From Myxococcus eversor (GTDB lineage: Bacteria > Myxococcota > Myxococcia > Myxococcales > Myxococcaceae), in contig NZ_JAAIXY010000015.1 in the NCBI RefSeq assembly GCF_010894455.1, positions 62,001-126,000 of the forward strand: a stretch of 64,000 bases of DNA. Reading direction: 5' to 3'. The position numbers and the translations under genes were made by a program. Position 1 is the stretch's first letter. Each line of letters begins with the position of its first letter. Positions 8,184-17,510 of this stretch are shown here, one piece after another. The notes beneath the pieces are model-generated. The model ran no database searches, had not been told where the DNA came from, and saw only the letters and a program-made list of their open reading frames with translations.

Positions 8184-9125
8184 GTGAACGACATTCTCTC
8201 CTTCCTGCTCACCGAGCCCCCCGAGCCCGCCACCCTCGACTCTGTCGAGACGTGGTGGCGCCGTCACGTGGAGATCGCGTCGCGCTTTCCGGATCCTGCG
8301 GACCTCGCGCTCGCGGGAGGCTTTCGCGCGGACCGACTCGGCTTCGCTTTTGCCTCCGGGTACCACGCCGCACATCGCTTCCTGTTCCCCATGCTCCCCG
8401 CCGACAAGCCCGTCGCGCTCTGCGCCACGGAGGCCATGGGTGGGCATCCGGCCGCCATCCAGACACGTCTTGCCCCGTCGGCCACGGGCTGGACGCTCAC
8501 GGGGGAGAAGTCCTTCGTCACGCTGGGCTCGCGCGCGGAGGTTCTGCTCATCGTCGCCTCCGAGGGACAGGACGAGCAGGGCCGCAACCGGCTCCGGCTG
8601 GTGACCGTGGACGCCAGACGCGCGGGCATCAACGTCACCGAACTGCCCGAGCTTCCCTTCGTGCCGGAGGTCCCCCACGCGGAGCTCCGGCTCGAGGACG
8701 TGGCTGTGTCCTCGGATGAAGTCCTCCCGGGCGATGGCTACACGCGCTACCTCAAGCCCTTCCGTACCGTGGAGGACTGTCACGTCCAGCTCGCGCTCCT
8801 GGGTTGGCTTCTCCAGCTCGCTCGACGGAGTGGCTGGCCCGACTCCACCCGCGAGGAGCTGCTCTCGCTCGCCGTCATGATGCGCGGACTGGCCCAGGCG
8901 GACCCCGCTTCCGCCGCGACGCATGTGGCCCTCGGCGGCGCGCTGGCCCAGGTGAAGCGCGCGGTCGCCGAGAGCGAGCCGCTATGGGCCCAGGTCGATG
9001 CGCCCACCCGTGAGCGCTGGGAACGTGACCGCAAGCTGCTCGGTGTCGCGGGAAAGGTTCGGGCCAAGCGACTGGAGGCTGCGCGCGCGAAGCTCTCGGG
9101 CGCGGCGGCTGAACAAGGCGACTGA
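8184..9125 (+). CDS. Short acyl-CoA dehydrogenase-like protein
   Basis: 313 residues against about 380 for typical acyl-CoA dehydrogenases. The best match is the middle beta domain: C-A-T-E-A-M-G-G-H-P near residues 74-83, then G-W-T-L-T-G-E-K-S-F-V-T near 98-109, the usual FAD-contact strand. The C-terminal helical domain is short and divergent, and the catalytic glutamate of true dehydrogenases is not evident. It may be a non-catalytic homologue or act on an unusual substrate. Start is a GTG at 8184. It is transcribed alone and ends before a hairpin shared with the convergent gene. Confidence 0.7.
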   Translation: MNDILSFLLTEPPEPATLDSVETWWRRHVEIASRFPDPADLALAGGFRADRLGFAFASGYHAAHRFLFPMLPADKPVALCATEAMGGHPAAIQTRLAPSATGWTLTGEKSFVTLGSRAEVLLIVASEGQDEQGRNRLRLVTVDARRAGINVTELPELPFVPEVPHAELRLEDVAVSSDEVLPGDGYTRYLKPFRTVEDCHVQLALLGWLLQLARRSGWPDSTREELLSLAVMMRGLAQADPASAATHVALGGALAQVKRAVAESEPLWAQVDAPTRERWERDRKLLGVAGKVRAKRLEAARAKLSGAAAEQGD

Positions 9126-9190
9126 GCTCCGAAGTCACTCGTGCCGGAACATGGGGCGTCGCACCCTCGAAGCTCGCCCCTGAAAGACGA

Positions 9191-9221
9191 AGGGCCGTGC
9201 CCCTGTGCGGGACACGGCCCT
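9191..9221. terminator. Bidirectional hairpin terminator
   Basis: Perfect 9-bp stem (AGGGCCGTG / CACGGCCCT) with an inner CCC/GGG extension, lying between convergent genes ending at 9125 and 9253. Reading on the minus strand it is followed by TCGTCTTTCA, so termination of the minus gene is slightly better supported. Confidence 0.65.
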
Positions 9222-9252
9222 GACACGCCTCACGGCGTGAACCCCGGTCTGC

Positions 9253-9972
9253 TCAGTACCGCCCGCCGCCCACGGCGGAGACGATGGCGGACAGGATGCG
9301 GTTCTCCACGCCCCACACGGCCTTGTTCATGCCCTTGAGGCCCGCGCCGCGCAGGTAGTCCGTGAAGTCGTGCAGCGCGGTGGAGCGCTGCATGCCCTGG
9401 CCCTCCGCCGCGTACAACAGCGGGGTGCCCGGCGCGCCCGTCAGGCCCAGGTCGGGACAGGCCTCGGACAGCTTCTTCGGATCAATCCCCGTCGCCGCCG
9501 ACAGCATCGCCACCGTGAACTTGTGCACCGGCAGCTCGCGCGCGTTCGGCACCTTCTTCAGGACCTTCTCCCGGTCCTTCGGATCCGTCGCGAGCTGATC
9601 CAACGTCACCTTCGACATCGCGATGATCTGCTCGTTCGACACCTTCTTGCCGTCCAGGATGGCGCGGCCCAGCAGCGACGCCGGCGTGTCACCCTTGATG
9701 GAGACATCCGCCCCCGGCATCGTCTTCATCCGCTCCCAGATGGCCTGCACCGCCTTGCCCACCTCGGTGTCCGGCCCGCCACGCCACGCACCAGGCAGCG
9801 GCTGCGTCGCCGCGGCCGGCGCCGCGAGCTTCGCCTCGAAGGTGCTCAACTGCGCATGGCCCACCGCGTTGGTCCTCGCCGGGGCCACCGTCTGCTGCGC
9901 TTCCTTCTGCGGCTGGAGCGACGTGGAGGGGTTCGACGTGACGACGCGGGGGCGGTTGCGGATGGGATCCAT
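9253..9972 (-). CDS. Uncharacterised protein with disordered N terminus
   Basis: 239 residues. The first about 65 residues are low-complexity (Pro, Ala, Gln, Thr) and probably disordered, with no signal peptide. Residues about 70-239 look like a helical globular domain with K-K-V-S-N-E-Q and H-D-F-T-D-Y-L segments. I do not recognise the family. The low-complexity N terminus followed by a compact domain resembles other myxobacterial orphan proteins. It is divergent from the oxygenase-like gene at 10171. Confidence 0.65.
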   Translation of the reverse strand: MDPIRNRPRVVTSNPSTSLQPQKEAQQTVAPARTNAVGHAQLSTFEAKLAAPAAATQPLPGAWRGGPDTEVGKAVQAIWERMKTMPGADVSIKGDTPASLLGRAILDGKKVSNEQIIAMSKVTLDQLATDPKDREKVLKKVPNARELPVHKFTVAMLSAATGIDPKKLSEACPDLGLTGAPGTPLLYAAEGQGMQRSTALHDFTDYLRGAGLKGMNKAVWGVENRILSAIVSAVGGGRY

Positions 9973-10170
9973 GCTTGGGGGACTCTCCGAAATTCGACGA
10001 ATCAGGAGGTTATCGCAGGATCTCGGTAAAGGTTGCCGCCCAGCGGAACTCCATCCGCACTCGGGGTGTGACGCGGCATGTCATGGGCTGATCCACAGGG
10101 CCTCGTCCCTCCGCCGCCGCGCCGCGCATTCCGCAGGACAACCGGCCCGTGAAGCCGTATTCGGGGCGCC

Positions 10171-10974
10171 ATGAAGCGTTTCCCCGCCGAGTTCGCCGAC
10201 CTCCTCACCGCCAAGGGCCGCCGCATCCTGGACGGGCGGGACACGTCGGTGTCGGGCGCGCTGCTGGACCCCGCGCGCCGCTTCGTCTCCCTCCAGGGCG
10301 TGGTGGACGCGACTCGCGCCGCCGCCTGTCGCGATGCGCTCGACACCGCGCTCAACGACACCCTGGTGCGCATGGAGGACCCCATCCCCTTCGACTCCAT
10401 CTCCGGGATGACGATGAACTACATGGAGCTGCTGCCCAAGACGGTCCGCGTGCGCACCGCGCTCCTGGAGAACCGGCGCTCCCGCTCCTGGCGCGCGGCG
10501 GAAGCGGTGGGCCTCACCACCATGCTCCGCTCGGACACGTTCGCCGCCTTCGCCGCGTCCGTCAGCGGCCGGGTGCTGCGCCGCAAGTGGGGCATCCAGG
10601 TGCTGTGCTACGGGCCTGGCGACTACTCCGGTCCGCACAACGACCACCACCCCGAGGAAGTCGAAGCCCGCGACGGCTACGTGGACATGCACGTGAGCCT
10701 CACCATGCCCGGCGTGGACCACCAGTACCTCGTCTACGAGAAGGACGGGCACCTGTCGGAGATGACGCGCGTGAGCACCGTGGGCGGTATCACCGTGTAC
10801 CGGCTGCCCTTCTGGCACTACACGACGCCGCTGCTGGCCCGGCGCGGCAAGGAGGACCAGTCCCGCCGGTGGGTGCTGCTGGGGACCTTCCTCGACGCCG
10901 CCCCCCAGGCCCGGCCGTCCTCCACCGTCCCTCCGCCGGGGACAGGGGCCCGGCCGCCCGCTCGGGGTACGTGA
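10171..10974 (+). CDS. Putative 2OG-Fe(II)-type oxygenase
   Basis: 267 residues, no signal peptide. A candidate iron site H-N-D (His156, Asp158) lies in C-Y-G-P-G-D-Y-S-G-P-H-N-D-H-H, a typical position for the HxD motif of a double-stranded beta-helix oxygenase. A distal strand G-G-I-T-V-Y-R-L-P-F-W-H-Y near residues 208-220 offers a third ligand. The last 25 residues are Pro-rich and probably disordered. The assignment rests on motif spacing only, so a non-enzymatic cupin-like fold is possible. It is followed after 45 bases by the M18 aminopeptidase gene and may share its transcript. Confidence 0.5.
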   Translation: MKRFPAEFADLLTAKGRRILDGRDTSVSGALLDPARRFVSLQGVVDATRAAACRDALDTALNDTLVRMEDPIPFDSISGMTMNYMELLPKTVRVRTALLENRRSRSWRAAEAVGLTTMLRSDTFAAFAASVSGRVLRRKWGIQVLCYGPGDYSGPHNDHHPEEVEARDGYVDMHVSLTMPGVDHQYLVYEKDGHLSEMTRVSTVGGITVYRLPFWHYTTPLLARRGKEDQSRRWVLLGTFLDAAPQARPSSTVPPPGTGARPPARGT

Positions 10975-11019
10975 TTCGGACGTGGCGGGACGCCCGCCAG
11001 CGGTTAGCTTCGGGCCCAC

Positions 11020-12330
11020 ATGAGCCCCACCGACACCGATGCCCTGGCCGATGACCTGCTCGCGTACATCGATGCCTCGCCCACGCCGTACCACGCGGTG
11101 CGCGAGACGGCCCGCCGCCTGGAGCAGGCCGGCTACCGCGCCCTGGACGAGCGCGAGTCCTGGACGCTGAAGCCCGGTGAGCGCGTCTACGTCACCCGGG
11201 GCGACACCAGCATCGCCGCCTTCCACCTCGGCACCGCGCCGGTGGACCGGGCGGGCTTCCGGCTGGTCGGCTCCCACACCGACTCGCCCAACCTGCGGCT
11301 CAAGCCCAACGCCCAAGTCACGAAGAACGGCTACCAGCAGCTCGGCGTCGAAATCTACGGTGGGGTGCTGCTCCACACCTGGACGGACCGGGACTTGTCC
11401 CTCGCCGGCCGCGTGGTGCTGCTCGAGGGCGGCAAGCCCCGGGGCCACCTGGTGGACTTCCGCAAGCCGCTGCTGCGCGTGCCCAACCTGGCCATCCACC
11501 TCAACCGGGGGGTGAACACGGACGGCCTCAAGCTCAACCCGCAGGAGCAGATGGTGCCCGTGCTGGGCCTGGAGAGCGCGGGCGCCTTTGACTTGCGCGC
11601 CCTGCTGGTGAAGGAGCTGGCGAAGGGCGGCGTGAAGGCGGAGGCCGCGGACATCCTCGGCTACGACTTGTGCCTCTACGACTTGCAGCCGTCCACGCGC
11701 TCGGGCGTGCACGAGGAGTTCCTCCATGCGCCGCGCCTGGACAACCTCGCGAGCTGTCATTCGAGCCTGACGGCGCTGCTCACCGGCCCCGCCTCGCGCG
11801 AGGCCACCAGCGGCGTCATCCTGTTCGACCACGAGGAGGTGGGCAGCCGCAGCGCGCAGGGCGCCGCGTCCCCCTTCCTGCGCACGCTCCTGGAGCGCCT
11901 CACGCTCAGCCTCTCCGACGGAAAGCCGGACGCGTTCCACCGCGCCATGGCCCAGTCGTTCCTGGTCAGCGCGGACATGGCGCACGCGGTGCACCCCAAC
12001 TACGCGTCGCTGCACGAGCCCAAGCACCAGCCGCAGATGGGCGCCGGGCCCGTCATCAAGTCGAACGTGAATCAGTCCTATGCCACTGACGGCGAGTCCT
12101 GGGCGTACTTCGCCGCGCTGTGTCGCGAGGCGGGGGTGACGCCGCAGCACTTCGTCACGCGCACGGACCTGGGATGCGGCAGCACCATCGGCCCGATTAC
12201 GGCGGGACAGCTCGGCATCCGCACCGTGGACGTGGGCAACCCCATGCTGTCCATGCACTCCATCCGGGAGATGGCGTGCGCGTCCGACGTGGCGGCGATG
12301 GTGGCCGTGCTACGTCGTCTCTTCGCGTGA
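11020..12330 (+). CDS. apeB: M18 family aminopeptidase (aspartyl aminopeptidase type)
   Basis: 436 residues, full length for the family. The two-zinc site is recognisable: G-S-H-T-D-S-P near residue 84 (first His), D-H-E-E-V-G-S near 270 (Asp/Glu ligands), S-A-D-M-A-H near 320 and the C-terminal M-H-S-I-R-E near 411. The N terminus S-P-T-P-Y-H is also characteristic. M18 enzymes are cytoplasmic aminopeptidases that release N-terminal residues, often acidic ones, from peptides. Start is an ATG at 11020. The spermidine-synthase-like gene follows after 39 bases. Confidence 0.92.
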   Translation: MSPTDTDALADDLLAYIDASPTPYHAVRETARRLEQAGYRALDERESWTLKPGERVYVTRGDTSIAAFHLGTAPVDRAGFRLVGSHTDSPNLRLKPNAQVTKNGYQQLGVEIYGGVLLHTWTDRDLSLAGRVVLLEGGKPRGHLVDFRKPLLRVPNLAIHLNRGVNTDGLKLNPQEQMVPVLGLESAGAFDLRALLVKELAKGGVKAEAADILGYDLCLYDLQPSTRSGVHEEFLHAPRLDNLASCHSSLTALLTGPASREATSGVILFDHEEVGSRSAQGAASPFLRTLLERLTLSLSDGKPDAFHRAMAQSFLVSADMAHAVHPNYASLHEPKHQPQMGAGPVIKSNVNQSYATDGESWAYFAALCREAGVTPQHFVTRTDLGCGSTIGPITAGQLGIRTVDVGNPMLSMHSIREMACASDVAAMVAVLRRLFA

Positions 12331-12369
12331 GCGGGCCTGTCAAAAGCCGGCCGGGGAAATGATAGACCT

Positions 12370-13350
12370 TTGCGTGTGACTTGGCCGCGCGCGGGAGGTC
12401 CCTGGTGGTGTGAGGCGCCCTGGAAGCGGGTTCTCCCCCGCCAGGGCGCACCGCTCGGCCTCTCGCTTCCCGGGGGCCGGGTGGAGCGCTCCCGGCGCTA
12501 CCTCGCGCGGGTCTTCCGCTGGCTCTCGCAGCCGCGCACCGTGCTGCACGTGGGACTCGCCGGCTCGCACCGCTGCATCGTCAGCGAGGATGGCGAGGGC
12601 CGGCGCTATCTTCAGTTCGGCTGGGACAGCGCCTACCAGAGCGTGATGGGGCAGGGCTTCCCGCTGCGCCTGGAGCTCGAATACACGCAGGGCATGATTG
12701 GCGGCGTGGCCTTCGTGGCCAATCCCCAGCGCATCCTGATGATTGGCGTGGGCGGGGGCTCGCTGCCCATGTTCCTTCGCGCCGCGCTGCCCCAGGCGCG
12801 CATCGACGCGGTGGACTCCGACGCGGAGGTGCTCGAGGTCGCCCGGCGCTACTTCGGCTTCCGCGAGGACGGGTTGCTGCAGGCGCACGTGGCCGACGGG
12901 CGCCGCTTCATCGAGACACCCGGGCCCGCCTATGACGTCATCCTCCTGGATGCCTATGGCCCCCGGGGCATGCCCAAGTCGCTGGCGACGTGGGAGTTCC
13001 TCCAGGCTGCGAGGGCGCGACTCGCTCCGGAGGGCGTGGTGGTGAGCAACGTGCACCGCTCTCCCAATCCGCTGTACCCGGCGATGCTCCAGACGTGGCG
13101 GGCGAGCTTCGTGCAGCTCTACGCGTTCGACTCGCAGACGACGGCCAACCGCGTCTTCGTGGGGCTCACCTCCACGCAGCGGGTGTCGCGCGGCGCGCTC
13201 AAGGCCCGCGCTGCTCGGCTGGCCCGGGCCGCGCGCTTCAACCTGCGCGCGCTGATGTCCCGCCGGTTCGAGGACCGCGAGGTCCGCCGGGCTTCCCTCG
13301 AAGGACAAGCGCTCCCCACGTTGGACCTCGTGCTGCACGACGAGGACTGA
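12370..13350 (+). CDS. Spermidine synthase-like (SpeE-fold) methyltransferase-family protein
   Basis: Up to 326 residues. The Rossmann core of the polyamine synthase / SAM-methyltransferase fold is clear: I-G-V-G-G-G-S-L-P near residue 126, V-D-S-D-A-E-V-L near 152, and D-V-I-L-L-D-A-Y-G near 193. Many bacterial homologues are not true spermidine synthases, and no substrate-specific residues let me decide here. The start is uncertain: TTG 12370, GTG 12376 or GTG 12481 are all in frame, and clear similarity begins around residue 50. It converges on opgH with an 18-base gap. Confidence 0.7.
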   Translation: MRVTWPRAGGPWWCEAPWKRVLPRQGAPLGLSLPGGRVERSRRYLARVFRWLSQPRTVLHVGLAGSHRCIVSEDGEGRRYLQFGWDSAYQSVMGQGFPLRLELEYTQGMIGGVAFVANPQRILMIGVGGGSLPMFLRAALPQARIDAVDSDAEVLEVARRYFGFREDGLLQAHVADGRRFIETPGPAYDVILLDAYGPRGMPKSLATWEFLQAARARLAPEGVVVSNVHRSPNPLYPAMLQTWRASFVQLYAFDSQTTANRVFVGLTSTQRVSRGALKARAARLARAARFNLRALMSRRFEDREVRRASLEGQALPTLDLVLHDED

Positions 13351-13368
13351 CTACTCCGCCGCCTGAAG

Positions 13369-15414
13369 TCAGGACAGCGCGCGCGTCAGTCGCTGCTCAC
13401 GGGCCTCGCTCAGCGTGCCGACATCCAGAAGGGCCGCCACCTTCTCCTGGGCGGAGAGCGGCTCCGCGCTACCTCCCAGCAGCTTGCGTCGCGCGCCCTC
13501 CAGGGCCGCGGGCGTGGAGGTGCTCTCGGCGAGCCCCGGCTGTGACTCCAGCAGCGCCAGGTGCAGTGCGTGCGTCTTGGCGTCGGTGAGCACCCGCTCC
13601 ACCGCGTCCGACACGGGCTCCACCGCGTGCTCCTCGGTGATGGACTGCGCGCGCTCCAGCACCTCGGGCGGCTCCGTCTCCTCAGGGAGGAGGAACAGCC
13701 CCCGGCGCGCGGCCCACTGCCCCAGCGAGGAGCGCGCCGTCAGCACCGTCAGGGGCACCGAGAGCAGCAGGCCCGCGACCACCGGAATCAGCCACGCCAC
13801 CATCGCCGCATTCACGAGGGCCGCCGCCGCGACGAGCCCCACGCCCGCCGCCATGTGCGCCGCGTGGCGCCGCGCCCCTTCCGCCCAGGGCAGGTCCGCG
13901 TCCTCGCGCTGCTGGCTGGACCAGTTCACCCGGTAGCCCAGAATCGTCCCGAAGACGAAGTGCGACTGGAACAGCATCATCACCGGCGCCAGCAGCGAGG
14001 CCAGCACGCTCTCCAGGAGCACGCTGAGCGTCAGCCGCACGCGGCCGCCCATCTTCGCCGCCTCGCCCGGGCGCACCAGCGCGAGCGTCAGGCCCAGCAG
14101 CTTGGGCGTCAGCAGCATCCCCATGGACACCGCGAACAGGCGCAGCGAACCCGGCGCATCGAACGCGAGGCTCGCCGTGTCCAGCGAGTGCACGTCCAGG
14201 AAGAACCGGTCATGCAGCGCCGCCACCAGGCCCGACAACAGGAACAAGAGCCACAGCGGCGAGGCGACATAGGACATCACGCCCATCAGGAAGTGGCCCC
14301 GGCTGAACGGATGCAGGCCTCCCGCCATGACGAGGCTCAGGTGCTGCAAGTTGCCCTGGCACCAGCGCCTGTCCCGCTGCGCATACGCGAGCAGGTTCGG
14401 CGGAGGCTGCTCGTAGCTGCCTCCCAGCTCCGGCACCAGCCACACCGTGTAGCCCGCGCGCCGCATCAGCGCCGCCTCGACGAAGTCGTGGCTGAGGATG
14501 TGTCCGCCGAAGGGCTGCTTGCCCGGCAGCACCGGCAGGCCACAGTGGTTGATGAACGCCTCCGTGCGGATGATGGCGTTGTGGCCCCAGTAGTTGGACT
14601 CGCCCAACTGCCATGCCGCCGCGCCCGCGGCGACAATGGGCCCGTACACCCGGCCCGCGAACTGCTGCAGCCGCGCGAAGAGCGTGGTGCGGCCCACGTT
14701 CAGCGGCGGCGCCTGGAGGATGCCCGCGCGCGGGTTGAGCTCCATCAGCCGCGCCATCGTCACCAGCGTGCGGCCGTCCATCAGGCTGTCGGCGTCCAGC
14801 ACCACCGTGAAGTCGTAGCGGCGTCCCCACCGCTCGCAGAAGTCGCCGAGGTTGCCCGCCTTCTTCCCCGTGTTGTCCGTGCGCCGCCGGTAGAAGATGC
14901 GTCCCTGGCCGCCCACCCGGCGACACAAGTCGGACCACGCCAGCTCCTCCGCCACCCACGCCTCCGCGCGCGTGGAGTCGCTCAGCACGTAGAAGTCGAA
15001 GGCGTCCAGGTGTCCGGTGGCCGCGACGGACTCGTACGTCGCCTGCACGTTGGCGAAGACGGAGGCCGGGTCCTCGTTGTGGATGGGCATCACCACCGAC
15101 GTGCGCGACGCCAGCGGTACGGCCTCCTCGTCCACCGAGGGGTAGCGCAGCCCGGGGAGCCTGGGGCCGAGGGCGAGCTGGAGGAAGCCCGCGATGGCCG
15201 TCCAGAAGGACAGCGCAATCCACCCGAAGCACAGCGCGAAGAGGAACACCAACACCACTTCCGGAGCCGACGTGCCTTGCGCGCTCAGCAGGCGGTGCAT
15301 CTCCAGCGTCCCCACGACGGTGGTGACGGCCGCCAGGCCCAGGACTCCAGCGCGCCGGAAGCCGGCGCTCTCGGGCGAAAACGAGTGGGCTTCCATCGCG
15401 AGGCTCCGGAGCAC
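13369..15414 (-). CDS. opgH: Periplasmic glucan glucosyltransferase OpgH (MdoH)
   Basis: 681 residues. Two N-terminal membrane helices precede a GT2 glycosyltransferase domain with S-V-V-M-P-I-H-N-E-D-P near residue 107, the D-A-D-S motif near 208, and the acceptor/processive motif R-D-R-R-W-C-Q-G-N-L-Q-H near 340; several C-terminal membrane helices follow. OpgH polymerises glucose from UDP-glucose and passes the chain across the inner membrane to make osmoregulated periplasmic glucans. Start ATG 15414 is 6 bases after the stop of the preceding small gene, so it belongs to an opgG - small gene - opgH operon. It is shorter than the enterobacterial protein (about 850), mainly at the N terminus. 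Confidence 0.92.
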   Translation of the reverse strand: MLRSLAMEAHSFSPESAGFRRAGVLGLAAVTTVVGTLEMHRLLSAQGTSAPEVVLVFLFALCFGWIALSFWTAIAGFLQLALGPRLPGLRYPSVDEEAVPLASRTSVVMPIHNEDPASVFANVQATYESVAATGHLDAFDFYVLSDSTRAEAWVAEELAWSDLCRRVGGQGRIFYRRRTDNTGKKAGNLGDFCERWGRRYDFTVVLDADSLMDGRTLVTMARLMELNPRAGILQAPPLNVGRTTLFARLQQFAGRVYGPIVAAGAAAWQLGESNYWGHNAIIRTEAFINHCGLPVLPGKQPFGGHILSHDFVEAALMRRAGYTVWLVPELGGSYEQPPPNLLAYAQRDRRWCQGNLQHLSLVMAGGLHPFSRGHFLMGVMSYVASPLWLLFLLSGLVAALHDRFFLDVHSLDTASLAFDAPGSLRLFAVSMGMLLTPKLLGLTLALVRPGEAAKMGGRVRLTLSVLLESVLASLLAPVMMLFQSHFVFGTILGYRVNWSSQQREDADLPWAEGARRHAAHMAAGVGLVAAAALVNAAMVAWLIPVVAGLLLSVPLTVLTARSSLGQWAARRGLFLLPEETEPPEVLERAQSITEEHAVEPVSDAVERVLTDAKTHALHLALLESQPGLAESTSTPAALEGARRKLLGGSAEPLSAQEKVAALLDVGTLSEAREQRLTRALS

Positions 15415-15420
15415 CCCCGC

Positions 15421-15915
15421 TCAGCGGGAGATGGAGACGTCCGGCGACGCCCCGCGCCACCAGCGGCGCAGCAGCTCACCGAACGGCCACAGCACGAGCT
15501 GCTGCTCGGGCATCACCGCGCTGACCTGCGCGGGCGCCGGCACCGGCACCGCCGCACGCACCGCGCGCACGAAGTCCTCCGGCGCCGCGGGCCGCGTGAG
15601 CAGCCGCGCACCCCGGCTCGCGCCGTCGCACAGCACGAAGGCCGCGCGGCCTCGCGCCAGCAGGCCCGGACCCGCGTGCTCCAGGCCCAGCACGCTCGAA
15701 AGCCACGTCTCCATGCGCGCGCGGGCCAGCGCCACCGCCGCCTGCGGCTGGCCCCCATGGGCGCTGTAGCCGTCCAGCACCCACGCCGCCAGCGCGGACA
15801 AGTCAGTCTCGTCGCTGAAGCCGAAGCCGCGGAAGAAGGTGTCGAGCGCCGCGCGAGAACGCGGGACTGCCCACACGGTGGACGGGACGGAGGGGCAGGC
15901 AGTCAGCGTCGTCAC
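15421..15915 (-). CDS. Small protein between opgG and opgH, function unknown
   Basis: 164 residues. It starts at a GTG whose bases overlap the opgG stop (GTGA, 15915-15912) and stops 6 bases before opgH, so all three are almost certainly translated as one coupled operon. The protein is Ala- and Arg-rich with no clear signal peptide or membrane helix. It contains an L-C-D-G-A-S-R-G-A-R segment and ends in L-L-R-R-W-W-R-G. I do not recognise a domain. Position suggests a factor helping OpgG or OpgH, for example an assembly or regulatory partner; that is inference only. Confidence 0.65.
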   Translation of the reverse strand: MTTLTACPSVPSTVWAVPRSRAALDTFFRGFGFSDETDLSALAAWVLDGYSAHGGQPQAAVALARARMETWLSSVLGLEHAGPGLLARGRAAFVLCDGASRGARLLTRPAAPEDFVRAVRAAVPVPAPAQVSAVMPEQQLVLWPFGELLRRWWRGASPDVSISR

Positions 15916-17510
15916 GGAATCCACAGGTAGCTCCAGGTCTCGGTGAGGGTCTCCGAGCCGCGCTTCAGGAACGCGCGCAACTCGGTAGGGACTGCAGGGG
16001 AGGCGGGGTGCAGCTCGAAGGTGGCGCGCCAGCCGCCCGAGGGCGTGTGGCGGGCGGCGATGGGGCGCAGGACCTTGCCCGAGGCGGCGCTGACGACGAG
16101 CTCCACGGGCGTGTCGCTCTCCTTCATGTCCGGCACGGGCGAGAAGTCGATGACGAAGCGGCGCATGGGGCGCGCGTCCTTCAGCCGGGCGCCCTTCCAG
16201 GAATCTCCCGCGTCCAGGCGGGTGCTGACGACGGTGGCGCCCGTCACGGGCCACGGCGAGCGCGAGCCCCAGTGCAGCTTGTAGGCGACGCGAATCGAGT
16301 CCCCCGCCGCCAGCGGCTTCTGGGGCACCCAGAAGGCGACGATGTTGTCGTTCGTCTCGTCCGGCGTCGGCAGCTCCACCAGCCGCACCACGCCCGGACC
16401 CCACTCGCCCACCGGCTCCACCCACGCGCTGGGGCGGCGCTCGTAGTGTGCCTCCAGGTCCTCGTAGTGGTTGAAGGCCGTGTCGCGCTGCAGGACGCCG
16501 AAGGCGCGCGGGCTGTCCATCTGGAAGCTGGAGACGTTGATGCGCTCGGGGTTCTGCAGGGGCCTCCAGAGCTGCTCGCCCGTGCGCGTCCAGACGAAGA
16601 GGCCGTCCGAGTCGTGCACCTCCGGCCGGAAGTCGTCGTAGTCGCCCCTGTCATTCTCCCCGAAGAGGTACATGCTCGTCAGCGGCGCCACGCCCAACTG
16701 CTCCACGGCCTTGCGCGCGAAGACGGTGGCCTCCACCTCCATCACCGTGTTCGCCCCGGGGATGACGGTGAAGCGATACGCGCCGGTGACGCTGGGGCTG
16801 TCCATCAGCGCGTGCACGACGACGCGGTCCGCGCCGGGCGCCGGCTTCTCCAGCCACAGCTCACGGAAGGCGGGGAACTCCTCGGCGCGCGACGTCGCCG
16901 TGTCGATGGCGAGCCCGCGCGCGGACAGGCCATACAGGTTGCCCTGGCCCAGCGCCCGGAAGTAGCTGGCGCCCAGGAACACCACCAGCTCGTCGAAGAT
17001 GTCCGCGCGGTTCAGCGGATGCGACAGCCGCATGCCCGCGTAGCCGTCCGCCTTCTTCAGCGGGCCGGGCTTCACCAGCGGGCCGTAGGTGAACAGCTCC
17101 GGCGAGAAGCGCAGCGGCGAGGACTTGCCGCCGGACACCTCATTCATCGCCACCGGGAACTGGAAGAAGAAGCCGGGGTGGAAGAACTGCGCCTGGAAGG
17201 GCAGCCCCGCCTCGCGCCACTGCGCCTTCTCCGGACGGAAGCGGATGTCCCGGTACGCGTCGTAGTCCAGCGCCCGGTAGGACTCCGGCAGCGTCGACAC
17301 CGGCTCCACATACGCCCGCGCCGCCTTCGCCCGCGCCCGCTCCACCACCGTGGCCGCCGTGAAGGCCTCGACGCCGCGCGACTGTGACGTGGACGACGAA
17401 GCGGAGGGCGCAGCCGCGCACGCGGTACCGGCCGTGGCCACCAGCGCCACGCCCAGCCCCAGCACGCACCCCGCGAGCGTCCCACCGAGCTTGTTCCTGT
17501 CCGCCGTCAC
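15912..17510 (-). CDS. opgG: Periplasmic glucan biosynthesis protein OpgG (MdoG)
   Basis: 532 residues. A signal peptide covers about residues 1-31 (hydrophobic core followed by A-C-A-A-A). The mature part carries the OpgG pattern: Y-D-A-Y-R-D-I-R-F-R-P near 72, F-F-H-P-G-F near 95, the S-M-Y-L-F-G-E-N-D-R segment near 280, and F-N-H-Y-E-D-L-E-A-H-Y near 335. OpgG acts in the periplasm on the glucan made by OpgH, adding branches or shaping the backbone. The GTG at 17510 is preferred to upstream Met because a GGGAGA ribosome site lies about 8 bases before it and the signal peptide begins there. First gene of the operon. Confidence 0.9.
   Translation of the reverse strand: MTADRNKLGGTLAGCVLGLGVALVATAGTACAAAPSASSSTSQSRGVEAFTAATVVERARAKAARAYVEPVSTLPESYRALDYDAYRDIRFRPEKAQWREAGLPFQAQFFHPGFFFQFPVAMNEVSGGKSSPLRFSPELFTYGPLVKPGPLKKADGYAGMRLSHPLNRADIFDELVVFLGASYFRALGQGNLYGLSARGLAIDTATSRAEEFPAFRELWLEKPAPGADRVVVHALMDSPSVTGAYRFTVIPGANTVMEVEATVFARKAVEQLGVAPLTSMYLFGENDRGDYDDFRPEVHDSDGLFVWTRTGEQLWRPLQNPERINVSSFQMDSPRAFGVLQRDTAFNHYEDLEAHYERRPSAWVEPVGEWGPGVVRLVELPTPDETNDNIVAFWVPQKPLAAGDSIRVAYKLHWGSRSPWPVTGATVVSTRLDAGDSWKGARLKDARPMRRFVIDFSPVPDMKESDTPVELVVSAASGKVLRPIAARHTPSGGWRATFELHPASPAVPTELRAFLKRGSETLTETWSYLWIP

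Noticed and set aside
15913..16425. Extension of the small opgG-opgH gene far upstream in the same frame
   Set aside because: That stretch lies within opgG on the same strand in another frame; the GTG overlapping the opgG stop gives a normal coupled start.
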